Assembly (NCBI GenBank): GCA_051025295.1
Contig: JBMGJV010000015.1
Length of the DNA: 64,000 nucleotides
From: KBS-83 sp051025295
GTDB taxonomy: Bacteria > Acidobacteriota > Terriglobia > Terriglobales > Acidobacteriaceae
Strand: one strand, 5' to 3'
A program made the position numbers and the translations under genes. Below the pieces are notes generated by a model. It saw only the letters and a program-made list of their open reading frames with translations. It made no database searches and was not told where the DNA came from. Each line of letters opens with the position of its first letter. Position 1 is the stretch's first letter. Positions 25,865 through 36,033 of the stretch are shown here, piece by piece.

Positions 25865-27319
25865 ATGACGCAGGGTAGAGACGAGCGAGCGCCTGAGCTC
25901 CGCTGGGATCGCGCGCAGTTTCGCCCCGGCGAGCGCGTGGCTGCGGCCGTCTCGGGCGGTGCCGATTCGGTTGCGTTGTTCCGGGCAATGGTGGCCGCAC
26001 GCGCCGCGGCTGGACTGGTGCTCTCGGCCGTCCATGTCAATCATGGCCTGCGCGGCGCGGAGTCGGACGAAGACGCCGCGTTCGTCCGCCGCCTGACGGA
26101 GCAGCACCAGCTGCCGGTCACCATTCATCGTGCCGATGTGCAGGAGGCAGCCGCCCGCCACGGCAAGGGCATCGAGGAGACGGCACGCGCCCTGCGCTAT
26201 GACCTGTTCCGCCGCATGCTCGATGCCGGCGAGGTGGACGCGGTGGTGACCGCGCACACGCTGGACGACCAGGCTGAGACGGTGCTGATGAAGCTGTTGC
26301 GCGGCGCGTGGACCGAGGGGCTAAGCGGGATTGCGCCCGTCATGAGTCAGCCACGCGGACGCATCGTGCGGCCCCTGCTCACTGTGACGCGCGCTGACGT
26401 GATCGCCTATCTTGAGGGCCTCGGCCAGACCTGGCGTGAGGATGCGAGCAACCGTGACCCGGCGTTCACCCGCAACCGCGTGCGACACGAGCTGCTGCCG
26501 CAGGTGACGGCCTTTGCGCCGGATGCGGCGATCAAGCTGGCGCGGGTGGCCGCGATCGCCCGTGACGAGGAGGCATGGTGGACGCGCGAACTCGCACGCC
26601 TCCTACCCGGGCTGGTGCTGCCCGGGCGGCCCGTTCGTGGTGGCGGCAGGGCCAACTCGACGAGACCCGGCGAGCAGAGCCTGTCGATCGAGCTCGATCG
26701 GCTGGCGGCACTCCATCCCGCGGTGGCGCGTCGGGTGCTACGGGCAGCCGCGGAGCAACTTGGGCATCCACTCAGCTTTGACGAGACGGAATCCTTGCGT
26801 GCGCTTGCCGCGGACGGCAGCGGCCGGGGTCGACGCCTGCTTGGCTTGGCCGGCGGCGTGGTGGCCGAGCGAACCGCTCGCGAACTGCAGTTGCGCCGCG
26901 GCGGGACGCCCCTCACAGCGGCGCTGCCCGCGATCACAATTCCTGTTCCGGGAGCAATGCTGGCGGAGAAGTACGGACTGCACGTCACCACGCAGGGCGA
27001 ACTGCTCCCTGAGACCAGACTGGTGCTGCGCACTCCTAAGGCCGGCGATCGCGTCGTACTTCGGCATAGCCGGAGCCCCAAGAGCGTCAAAGATGTGCTC
27101 GAAAGAGCCGGCTGGTCTGCCGAGGAGCGCGCTCATTGCCCTGTGATCGCCATCGAGTCAACTGTCGGCGCCGGGCGAATTGCCTGGCTGCGCGGCGTGG
27201 ACGTCGAGCCGGAGCCCGGCTTGGCGGTGCTCGTCACCGAAGGAAGCGCCACACAGTCCGGGCTGGAGTTAGCCGCGGATCCCGATCGGGACGCGGTGAT
27301 TGAGCCTCCGGAGGGGTAA
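25865..27319 (+). CDS. tilS: tRNA(Ile)-lysidine synthetase
   Basis: Modifies C34 of the tRNA-Ile CAU anticodon to lysidine, so that it reads AUA and is charged with Ile. 484 residues. The ATP-pyrophosphatase PP-loop is VSGGADSVALF near residue 30, followed by VHVNHGLRGAESDEDAAFV and AHTLDDQAETVLMKLLRG. The C-terminal TilS domain includes RTPKAGDRVVLRH and KSVKDVLERAGW. The order tilS then ftsH is a common bacterial arrangement. Confidence 0.95.
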   Translation: MTQGRDERAPELRWDRAQFRPGERVAAAVSGGADSVALFRAMVAARAAAGLVLSAVHVNHGLRGAESDEDAAFVRRLTEQHQLPVTIHRADVQEAAARHGKGIEETARALRYDLFRRMLDAGEVDAVVTAHTLDDQAETVLMKLLRGAWTEGLSGIAPVMSQPRGRIVRPLLTVTRADVIAYLEGLGQTWREDASNRDPAFTRNRVRHELLPQVTAFAPDAAIKLARVAAIARDEEAWWTRELARLLPGLVLPGRPVRGGGRANSTRPGEQSLSIELDRLAALHPAVARRVLRAAAEQLGHPLSFDETESLRALAADGSGRGRRLLGLAGGVVAERTARELQLRRGGTPLTAALPAITIPVPGAMLAEKYGLHVTTQGELLPETRLVLRTPKAGDRVVLRHSRSPKSVKDVLERAGWSAEERAHCPVIAIESTVGAGRIAWLRGVDVEPEPGLAVLVTEGSATQSGLELAADPDRDAVIEPPEG

Positions 27320-27384
27320 TCAGCCTGTCGTGACCACAAGGTATTTCTTTGTCACCCGCGCGAGAGGCCGGGAGTAGAATCCCA

Positions 27385-27576
27385 CTTACGGTCACAGGGC
27401 GTCCTCGGCGTCTTGAAGGCCTCGGTGTCCCCCATCAGCAGTGTGTCCGGCGAAACCGGATCCTGCACCGAAGACCGGCGAGCCACGTCTAATCCCCAGG
27501 GAAACACGACGACGAGCAGGTGGGTCGGTGAACCCTTGGGGGTTCCGAAGTAGCCTTCGGGAACCGCTGCTGTGGC
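27385..27576 (+). other. Structured 5' leader of ftsH, family not recognised
   Basis: The 278-bp gap between tilS and ftsH is rich in hairpins. TCCGG-CGAAA-CCGGA lies inside GCAG/CTGC and TCGGTG/CACCGA helices (about 27420-27470). GCCAC (27482-27486) pairs with GTGGC (27572-27576), enclosing two hairpins: CCCCA-GGG with CCC-TTGGGG (27494-27542) and GTTCCGAAG-TAGC-CTTCGGGAAC (27542-27563). A TAGAAT element near 27375 could be the -10. The structure is read by eye; no riboswitch consensus matched. Confidence 0.4.
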
Positions 27577-27597
27577 GTGAGAAATGAGGGTTATCTC

Positions 27598-29517
<1,920 letters not shown>

Positions 29518-29538
29518 GCCAACGCAGACGCAACAAAC

Positions 29539-29568
29539 AGAAGGGCCGCTTCTCGGAGCGGCCCTTCT
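29539..29568 (+). terminator. Intrinsic terminator of ftsH
   Basis: AGAAGGGCCGCT (29539-29550) and AGCGGCCCTTCT (29557-29568) form a perfect 12-bp stem with loop TCTCGG, followed by CGTTGAGTTTT. It is 22 bases after the ftsH stop. Confidence 0.85.
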
Positions 29569-29651
29569 CGTTGAGTTTTGCACGTGACACCCGCTCCTGC
29601 AGGCCCCCCGCTGCACACCTGAGCAGCGAGGAGACCGGCAGTCCGCCTCGC

Positions 29652-30431
29652 TCAATCGCGTGAGGACTCATCCGCAAGACGATCGAGCCACTCAATCAGC
29701 AAGATACGTTCTGCATCAGTGAAGACCCTCGTTGCGGACCCATGCGTGGCATCGGCGCTAGTGACGAGAGCCCGCAAGGTTGTTGCTGCCGCCGGGAGGG
29801 TTCCAGCAGGCAGGATAGATCGATCCGTAACAATCGCTGCTAGGGCTGCCTCGCATGCTGTATCCGACAGCGACATGTCGCGCTGCTCGCTCATCATGCC
29901 GAGCAATGTCATGACGGTCCCGCAAGCGGCTGCATGAAAGAGACGCGCTGCCCGTTCTTGGCTGACACGCAGCCGTCCAGACGCCGCCACGCGCTGCATG
30001 TGGTCTCGCAGCAGGCGGTGCGATCGTTCGGCGGCCGTGCTCTCCGCACCCGGGTGGGGGTCTGCATACATCAGCAGATAGAGCTCAGGATGCGTAAGCC
30101 CGAATTCAATGTGCAGCTTCCATCCGGCGCGGAGTGAATCGACGGGATCTTCCGTGGGTTGCGCGGGTCGCTTCTTCGTCATGTAAACGCCGAAGCCGTA
30201 GTCTGCGACCGCGTTCAGCAGGCCCGCTTTGTCCTGAAAGAGCCGGTAGAGAATGGGCGGCTGCACTGCCGCGGCCTCGGCCACTGCCCGAGTCGTGAGT
30301 GCGTCGCGGCCGCCCTTTGCCAGTAAGAGCAGTGCCGCCTTCAGGATGGGCTCACGATGCCGGGAAGAAGGCGCGCCGGTCAGAACGAGTTCCTGGCTCT
30401 TCTTCAAGCCTGTTCCAGTTTCCTGCGTCAC
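29652..30431 (-). CDS. TetR/AcrR-family regulator
   Basis: 259 residues, long for the family. The helix-turn-helix is at about residues 35-70 (ALTTRAVAEAAAVQPPILYRLFQDK). The C-terminal ligand domain resembles TetR_C types with a LHIEFGLTHPELYLLMYAD motif. It diverges from an NmrA-type oxidoreductase gene across 97 bp, so it probably regulates that gene and itself. Ligand unknown. Confidence 0.9.
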   Translation of the reverse strand: MTQETGTGLKKSQELVLTGAPSSRHREPILKAALLLLAKGGRDALTTRAVAEAAAVQPPILYRLFQDKAGLLNAVADYGFGVYMTKKRPAQPTEDPVDSLRAGWKLHIEFGLTHPELYLLMYADPHPGAESTAAERSHRLLRDHMQRVAASGRLRVSQERAARLFHAAACGTVMTLLGMMSEQRDMSLSDTACEAALAAIVTDRSILPAGTLPAAATTLRALVTSADATHGSATRVFTDAERILLIEWLDRLADESSRD

Positions 30432-30444
30432 GAATCGATTCTAC

Positions 30445-30522
30445 TCACCTGTTTCCTCTGATTTGAGGACCGTGATATCAATGGAAACAGAAGATGCATT
30501 CCTTAACTCCAGAGTCAGGTGA
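30445..30522. promoter_or_regulatory. Nested inverted repeats between TetR and oxidoreductase genes
   Basis: Two nested inverted repeats: TCACCTG (30445-30451) with CAGGTGA (30516-30522), and CTGTTTCC (30449-30456) with GGAAACAG (30483-30490). A small CCTC/GAGG pair lies at 30455-30468. The location in a divergent promoter suggests TetR operator half-sites, but the wide spacing makes this uncertain. The last CAGGTGA also serves as the downstream ribosome site. Confidence 0.4.
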
Positions 30523-30528
30523 ACAATC

Positions 30529-31404
30529 GTGATCGTCGTGACAGGTGCGACCGGACAGTTGGGCCGGCAAGTCGTGGAAGGGCTTTCAAAAAAGCTTCCG
30601 AGTGCTCAGATCGGAGTCAGCGTTCGCCAGCCAGAGCTGGCGGACGATTTCAGGCAGCGTGGCATGCGCGTGTGCAAGGGAGACTTTGCAGATCCAGCCA
30701 GCTTGAAAGACGCGTTCGACGGAGCCGAGCAGGTACTGATCGTCTCCGTGAACAAATTCGGGGAAGAGGCCGTGCAGCAGCATGCCAACGCAATCCAGGC
30801 TGCCAAAGCCGCTGGGGCAAAACGCATCCTCTACACCAGTCACCAGGGAGCGAGTCCATCCTCCGCCTTTGTTCCGGCCCGGGATCACGCAGCGACGGAA
30901 GGGCTGCTCCAATCCTCGGGTGTTTCCTTCGTCTCGCTACGGAATGGTTTCTACGCGGAATCGGCTCTGTACCAGCTGGGCGGGATAAGGGAGACGGGCA
31001 GGATCATCGTTCCACAGGATGGGCCGGTCTCCTGGACCGCACGCGCTGACCTTGCCGAGGCCGCTGTCGCGGCACTCACACAGAGCGGCCTGTTCGAGGG
31101 GATTTCCCCACCACTGACCAGCTCGCAGGCACTGGATCTTGCCGGCATCGCACAGGTCGCGACAGAAGTTCTTGGCCAAACCGTCGCAAGGGAGACGATC
31201 AGCGACGAACAGTATCGGGCATCGCTGCTCCAGCACGGCCTTCCGGACGTAATAGCGGATGGACTCGGCAGCCTGTACAAAGCCGCCCGAGCGGGTGAGT
31301 TCGCGGTCACCGATCCCACGCTCGAGCGCCTGCTCGGCCGCAAACCGACGTCTCTGCGGGATGTTGTGACCGAGTTCCTGTCGAACCCCGAAAGCAGATC
31401 GTAG
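30529..31404 (+). CDS. NmrA-like/QorB-type NAD(P)H:quinone oxidoreductase
   Basis: 291 residues starting at a GTG preceded by AGGTGA. The Rossmann nucleotide-binding loop VTGATGQLGRQV is at the very N-terminus. Other family features are GDFADPASLKDAF, KRILYTSHQGA and SLRNGFYAESAL. This atypical SDR group, exemplified by E. coli QorB, reduces quinones with NADPH, although some members are redox sensors without activity. Divergent from a TetR gene. Confidence 0.88.
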   Translation: MIVVTGATGQLGRQVVEGLSKKLPSAQIGVSVRQPELADDFRQRGMRVCKGDFADPASLKDAFDGAEQVLIVSVNKFGEEAVQQHANAIQAAKAAGAKRILYTSHQGASPSSAFVPARDHAATEGLLQSSGVSFVSLRNGFYAESALYQLGGIRETGRIIVPQDGPVSWTARADLAEAAVAALTQSGLFEGISPPLTSSQALDLAGIAQVATEVLGQTVARETISDEQYRASLLQHGLPDVIADGLGSLYKAARAGEFAVTDPTLERLLGRKPTSLRDVVTEFLSNPESRS

Positions 31405-31535
31405 AGCACCGCGCATACCTTGCCGGCCGCAAGTGGGCACAGTTTTTCTGAGTGCCCATTCTCGCCGGTGTTCCGGCAGCTTGCCGGACGGTGGTCGACA
31501 CCCGTGCGAGGACCTCTGCGACAATCAGTGCAGCG

Positions 31536-32081
31536 ATGCGCGCACCCCTTCGTTCCCGGCTGATGGCTGCCTGTGTGGTGGCGGTTGCGCTCGTTTCGTG
31601 CACGGGCGCCTGCGGCTACCACACACTCGCCACCGCGACCCATGTGCCCGCGGATGTGCACACCATCGCGGTCCCGTTCTTCGTCAATCGCACGCAGTTC
31701 TCCCGCACCGAGGTCGCGCTGACCGATGCCACCGTGCATGAGCTGAACACCCGCACGAAGTTCCGCGTGCTGGCGACCGAGAACGGTGAAGCCACGGATG
31801 CCGTGCTCAAGGGCACGGTGCTGCAGGAGACCATCGTTCCCTACACCTACAACGCCGTGACGGGGCAGTCGTCGAGCTACCTCGTGACGATCCGGGCGAG
31901 CGTGCAGCTCGTCGATCGCGCAGGGCGCGTGCTCTATCGCCGCGACGGTTACACATTTCACCAGCAGTACGAGGCCACGCTCGACCTGCCCACCTTTGTG
32001 CAGGAAGATTCCCCCGCGGTGGCGCGCCTTTCGAGAGACTTTGCCCAGTCGCTAGTGAGCGATATGCTGGAGTCCTTCTGA
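31536..32081 (+). CDS. lptE: LPS-assembly lipoprotein LptE
   Basis: 181 residues from the ATG at 31536. Signal peptide with candidate lipobox cysteines at 22 (LVSC) and 26 (TGAC), followed by GYHTLA, the typical CGYxL start of mature LptE. The core (TIAVPFFVNRTQ, LKGTVLQETIVPYT, VQLVDRAGRVLYRRDGYTF) matches the LptE family. It plugs LptD and helps insert lipopolysaccharide at the outer membrane. Located 45 bp upstream of holA, the usual neighbour, and supports a diderm host. Confidence 0.92.
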   Translation: MRAPLRSRLMAACVVAVALVSCTGACGYHTLATATHVPADVHTIAVPFFVNRTQFSRTEVALTDATVHELNTRTKFRVLATENGEATDAVLKGTVLQETIVPYTYNAVTGQSSSYLVTIRASVQLVDRAGRVLYRRDGYTFHQQYEATLDLPTFVQEDSPAVARLSRDFAQSLVSDMLESF

Positions 32082-32126
32082 GGTCCAGAGAACATCGCCG
32101 AGATAGTCGCCGGTTGAAGGCGCGGC

Positions 32127-33299
32127 ATGGCTAGCGGCCTGCGCAGCTTTGCCTCGTCGGACCGCTTTCTTGCGGAGATCGAAGCTGCCCGCACCGGCGG
32201 TGCACTCCGTCCCGGGTATGTGCTCGCCGGGGATGAAGCGTACCTTTACGATCGCTGCCGGCGCGCGGTGCTCGATGCGCTGGTCGATCCGGTGATGCGC
32301 GACTTTTCGCTGGCCGAGATCGATCTGGGCGAGACCAGCATCTTCGAGGCGCTCGATCGGGCGCAGACGCCTTCGCTGATGGCGCCCTTCCAGGTGATCT
32401 TCCTGCGCAATGTGAAGACGCTCTACGGGCGCGGCGCAAAAAAGGACGAGTTTGCCGCGCTGGACGATTATGGTCGTCGTCCGAATCCGCAGGCGCTGCT
32501 GCTCTTTGTTGCCGACCACTTGCATCTGCCGGCCGACCTGCGCCGCATGGACATGCAGGACAAAGACCGCTACGAGCGGCTGCGCGAGACGCTGGGCGAG
32601 TGGTGCGGCATGGTGGAGCTGGTGCGCGTGGAGGAAGGCGATGCCATGCGCTGGCTGCTGCAGGAGGCTGAGCGCCAGGGCGGAGCGCTGGAGCAGGATG
32701 CCGCGCGTGAACTGGCCGATGCGCTGGGTGCGGATCTGATGCTGATGGCGAGCGAGCTGGAGAAGTTGCTGCTGTTCACTACAAGCGCAGGCGCTCGCCG
32801 GCCGATCACGCTGGGTGATGTGGAGACCATGGTGCTCGGCGCGAAACAGCGCTCGCTGTACGAGCTGACGGACGCGATCTCGCAGAAAGATCGGCCGCGC
32901 GCACTGGCGCTGCTCAACGGGCTGCTCAATGCGTCGGACGGCGGGGAGGATTCCGCGATCGGGCACCTCTACATGCTGGCGCGCACCTACCGGCAGATGC
33001 TGGTCATCCTCGAGAAGAACGTGCGCGACTCGCGCGCGATCTGGCAGGCGCTATGGCAGGGCTTCCGCATGCCACCGTTCGCCGCGGACGACCTGATTCG
33101 CCAGGCCCGCCGCTACAAGAGCCGGCGCGAGCTGACCCGCGCGCTCCGGTTGATTGCGCGCGCCGACCTGGAGCTGCGCTCCTCGCCGCCCGACAAACGG
33201 CTGGTGCTGGAGCGGCTGGTACTTGGGCTGGCCAGTGAAGAGCCGGCCAGCCTGTTGCCGGCGCTGCTGAACCAGCAATACGCGATGGAGCTGTCCTGA
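32127..33299 (+). CDS. holA: DNA polymerase III delta subunit
   Basis: 390 residues, slightly longer than E. coli HolA (343). Clamp-loader subunit that opens the beta sliding clamp. Recognisable parts are GYVLAGDEAYLYDRCRRAVL near the N-terminus, FQVIFLRNVKTLYG, LADALGADLMLMASELEKLL, and the C-terminal lid (LARTYRQMLVI, PPFAADDLIRQARRYKSRREL). Co-directional with lptE. Confidence 0.93.
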   Translation: MASGLRSFASSDRFLAEIEAARTGGALRPGYVLAGDEAYLYDRCRRAVLDALVDPVMRDFSLAEIDLGETSIFEALDRAQTPSLMAPFQVIFLRNVKTLYGRGAKKDEFAALDDYGRRPNPQALLLFVADHLHLPADLRRMDMQDKDRYERLRETLGEWCGMVELVRVEEGDAMRWLLQEAERQGGALEQDAARELADALGADLMLMASELEKLLLFTTSAGARRPITLGDVETMVLGAKQRSLYELTDAISQKDRPRALALLNGLLNASDGGEDSAIGHLYMLARTYRQMLVILEKNVRDSRAIWQALWQGFRMPPFAADDLIRQARRYKSRRELTRALRLIARADLELRSSPPDKRLVLERLVLGLASEEPASLLPALLNQQYAMELS

Positions 33300-33362
33300 T
33301 CCGGGTGTCCTGATCGAGCGTCGTCGCTCACCTTGAAAGACCGTACTGCTAGGAGTCCTACC

Positions 33363-34367
33363 GTGATACGAACCCGCCTGTCCGTCAGCCTGGCCCTGGT
33401 TGCCTGCGCTGCTCTTTCCGCCTGCCATCACGCCGCGCGCGGTGCGCAACAGGAAGAGACGACTCTGCTTAGCGGATCCGGCCCGACCTTCACGGTGCCG
33501 GTGAGCGCGCTGCCTGCGCACTGGTCGGTCATCGCCTATGGCGACACGCGGTTCACCGACCCGGCGAACCATGAGGCGACGGACCCCGATGCGCGCCGCG
33601 CGCTGGTGGCCAAGATCGCTGATGAGAAGCCGGACGCGCTCGTCATCTCGGGCGACCTGCCGCTCGATGGCTCGGTGGCGAACGACTACACCGTCTTTCA
33701 TGACGAGACCGCGGCTTGGCGGCAGGCGGGTTTGCGTGTGTACCCGGCGCTCGGCAACCACGAACTAAAGCGTGGGCAGGACATCGCGCCAACCAATTGG
33801 TGGGCCGCGTTTCCAGAGCTGAATCACCGGCGCTGGTACTCGGTCGCGTTCGGCAACAACCTGATCCTGTCGGTCGACTCCGACCTGCCGCTGACCGAGG
33901 GCAGCCGGCAGCAGATGTGGGTGAAGGATCAACTCGACCACCTGCCGGCGAGCACGCAGTACGTCTTCGTGTCGCTGCATCATCCGCCGATCGCGGACAG
34001 TATCGTGGACACGCACTCGCATGACGCGCGGCCGAACGAGCAGGCGCTGGCAGCGCTGCTCGAAGCGAGGCAGCCGAGCACGCATGCCGCCTTTGTCGTG
34101 ATCGCGGGCCACATCCACAACTACGAGCGGTTCAACCAGAACGGAGTCATCTACCTGGTGAGCGGTGGTGGCGGCGCGCGGCCGTATCCGGTCAGCCGCA
34201 CGCCGCGCGATCTCTACCAGGATCCGGCGTTCCCTAACTTCCACTATGTCCGCTTCGACTTCGATGGCAAGGCGCTGCACGCCACCATGGTGCGGCTGGC
34301 CGATCCGGGCGCGAGCAAGCCGGTGTGGGAGAAGAAGGACAAATTCGACGTCCCGCTGCGCCCTTGA
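33363..34367 (+). CDS. Calcineurin-like metallophosphoesterase lipoprotein
   Basis: 334 residues from the GTG at 33363, chosen for its AGGAGTCC ribosome site. The lipobox LSAC gives Cys21 as the anchor. Metal-binding motifs appear in order: IAYGDTRF (GD), ISGDLPLDG (GDxx variant), ALGNHELK (GNHE), SLHHPPI (H), and GHIHNYER (GHxH). The set matches purple-acid-phosphatase-like exported phosphoesterases; the substrate is unknown. A terminator follows. Confidence 0.92.
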   Translation: MIRTRLSVSLALVACAALSACHHAARGAQQEETTLLSGSGPTFTVPVSALPAHWSVIAYGDTRFTDPANHEATDPDARRALVAKIADEKPDALVISGDLPLDGSVANDYTVFHDETAAWRQAGLRVYPALGNHELKRGQDIAPTNWWAAFPELNHRRWYSVAFGNNLILSVDSDLPLTEGSRQQMWVKDQLDHLPASTQYVFVSLHHPPIADSIVDTHSHDARPNEQALAALLEARQPSTHAAFVVIAGHIHNYERFNQNGVIYLVSGGGGARPYPVSRTPRDLYQDPAFPNFHYVRFDFDGKALHATMVRLADPGASKPVWEKKDKFDVPLRP

Positions 34368-34393
34368 CCCTGACGTGTGTCTGAACACGACAG

Positions 34394-34417
34394 TGCCGCC
34401 AGCAACCGCCGGCGGCA
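34394..34417 (+). terminator. Intrinsic terminator after metallophosphoesterase
   Basis: TGCCGCCAGC and GCCGGCGGCA form a 10-bp stem with one mismatch and the loop AACC, followed by TCTGTTTT. Confidence 0.75.
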
Positions 34418-34433
34418 TCTGTTTTGGTGCGGG

Positions 34434-34868
34434 TTAGTGATTCGTGGTTCCTGCGCGCGGTGTACGCCGCAGCCGGGTGCGCGCGGTGTGCGGGCGCTCC
34501 GGCCCTTCGAGGAAGAACCACTTGCAGCCACGGCAGACCCGGCCGAAGCCGTTCTGCATCTCGACTGCCGGGTGGGTGAGGTGGACCCGGAGCGTGCTGC
34601 TGCTGGTCTCGTAGCAGCGCGGGCAGAGCGGCACCTCGTCGCCCTCGGCGTAGTAGTACGGGTTGCGGAAGACGGTTTGGCTGCGGTGGTCGAGCTGCTC
34701 GCGCAGGGCGGCATTCTCATCGCGCAGGTGGCCGCGTTCCGTGGACAGGTCGATCAACTGCTCCTGCAGGTGGACGATCTTTTCGTAGAGGGGGTAGTCG
34801 TTGTACTTGCGGACCAGGTCAGCGATCTCCCGTATGCCCTGAATTGCGGCGGACGCGTTGACAACCAT
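34434..34868 (-). CDS. Coiled-coil zinc-ribbon protein of unknown function
   Basis: 144 residues from the ATG at 34868. Residues 10-62 predict helix and coiled coil (YEKIVHLQEQLIDLSTERGHL). A zinc ribbon follows, with CPRC (Cys82, Cys85) and CRGC (Cys112, Cys115) separated by 26 residues. The basic tail (RPHTARTRLRRTPRAG) could bind nucleic acid. No family recognised; it converges with the metallophosphoesterase gene. Confidence 0.75.
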   Translation of the reverse strand: MVVNASAAIQGIREIADLVRKYNDYPLYEKIVHLQEQLIDLSTERGHLRDENAALREQLDHRSQTVFRNPYYYAEGDEVPLCPRCYETSSSTLRVHLTHPAVEMQNGFGRVCRGCKWFFLEGPERPHTARTRLRRTPRAGTTNH

Positions 34869-34955
34869 GGCAGCACCTATTCGCCTTTCGTTCGCCCATC
34901 GTACCAAGTCCAGCAACATTCCGGAAGTAACTATCGACGGATCTTAGGATGAGCA

Positions 34956-35007
34956 TGCACCGTCCGCGGTGCAGCAGCTAAGCTACTGCAAAAGTGGTAC
35001 TTAGCTG
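34956..35007. repeat. Two adjacent intergenic hairpins
   Basis: TGCACCG-TCCG-CGGTGCA lies at 34956-34973. Directly after it, CAGCTAAG-c-TAC (34975-34986) pairs with GTACTTAGCTG (34997-35007), with one bulged C and a 10-base loop. They fall between the EamA transporter and the zinc-ribbon gene, both leftward, so they may end the first transcript or form the leader of the second. Confidence 0.5.
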
Positions 35008-35045
35008 GCCATTGATGACGGGGAGCGGGGTCGCCGCGTGGCTGG

Positions 35046-35987
35046 TTACTCGAGTGCGGCTGCTGCGGCCTCAGCCGCGGCCGGCCGGGTAGTCAGGGTG
35101 ACCGCAGCGGCCAGGATCAGCCCTCCGCCAACCCATGCCAGCGGGCCCAGGCGGTCGCCGAGCAACTCGACTCCAAGGAGCGAGCCGAGTAGTGGCTCGA
35201 TGTTGAGAAACACAGCCGCGCGCGACGCCGGAACGTGGTGAATACCCCAGTTCCAGAGCAGCGTGGAGCCAGCGGTGCAGAACAGCCCGGCAGCGGCCGA
35301 TGCCAGCCACACAGACGAGGGCAGCCCATGCACGGGCGGCAGTCCATCGCGCCAGAAGACCCAGACGGCCATCATCAGCGCACCGGTGTAGATGCCGTAC
35401 ACGGTGACCACTGCGGGCGGATGGTGGCGCATCAGGCGCTTGTTGATCAGAATCCAGAACAGGGAGACGAGCAGAGCCGCAAGCACGAGAACGTCACCTA
35501 GCAGCGACGGGCCGTGCCCGCCGGATGCTCCGTGATGGCCCCCAAGGACGATCAGCGCGACGCCGGCGCTCGAGCCGACCAGCGCCAGCCATCCGATGCC
35601 GTCGAGGCGCTCGCCTGCGAACAGAGTCGCGGCCGCTCCGAGCAGCACCGGCATGCTGCCCACCATTAGTGAGGCGTGCGACACCGTGGTGAGGGACAGA
35701 CCATAGAACTGGACAAGGTACTGCACTGGGATTCCCAGGAACGATGCCCAGAGCAAAACGCGCCACTCCGCCGCGGTGAAGCGGGGCCGATGCTGGAGCG
35801 CAAAGGGGATCAGCCCGATGCAGGCGAACAGGAAGCGGTAGAGCACCATGTGGCCCACGGCGAGGTGCGCGAGGACGATTTTGCCGAAGTAGAACCCAGT
35901 GCCCCAGAAGCAGCCCGCGAGCGCGCAGGCTCCATAGCCGAGCCAGTGCGTGGTCGAGCGCGCCTGTGTCATGGCGGTGGTCGGCAT
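35046..35987 (-). CDS. EamA/DMT-family transporter
   Basis: 313 residues with about ten predicted membrane helices in two EamA repeats (each about 140 residues). Signatures include GCFWGTGFYFGKIVL at the first helix and LWNWGIHHVPASRAAVFLNIEPLLGSL in the second repeat. Drug/metabolite exporter superfamily, substrate unknown. It lies 46 bp downstream of the YeiH-like gene on the same strand. Confidence 0.92.
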   Translation of the reverse strand: MPTTAMTQARSTTHWLGYGACALAGCFWGTGFYFGKIVLAHLAVGHMVLYRFLFACIGLIPFALQHRPRFTAAEWRVLLWASFLGIPVQYLVQFYGLSLTTVSHASLMVGSMPVLLGAAATLFAGERLDGIGWLALVGSSAGVALIVLGGHHGASGGHGPSLLGDVLVLAALLVSLFWILINKRLMRHHPPAVVTVYGIYTGALMMAVWVFWRDGLPPVHGLPSSVWLASAAAGLFCTAGSTLLWNWGIHHVPASRAAVFLNIEPLLGSLLGVELLGDRLGPLAWVGGGLILAAAVTLTTRPAAAEAAAAALE

Positions 35988-36033
35988 AGCTCTACTCTAG
36001 TGGTTTGCTCCCATGGGTTTGCCCGCGAGGCGC

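Noticed and set aside
27320..27597. 6S RNA, SRP RNA, RNase P or tmRNA in the ftsH leader
   Set aside because: None of the conserved cores is present: no GGAAGGAAGCAG-like SRP loop, no RNase P GAGGAAAGTCC, no tmRNA acceptor end. The 6S fit was too weak to claim.
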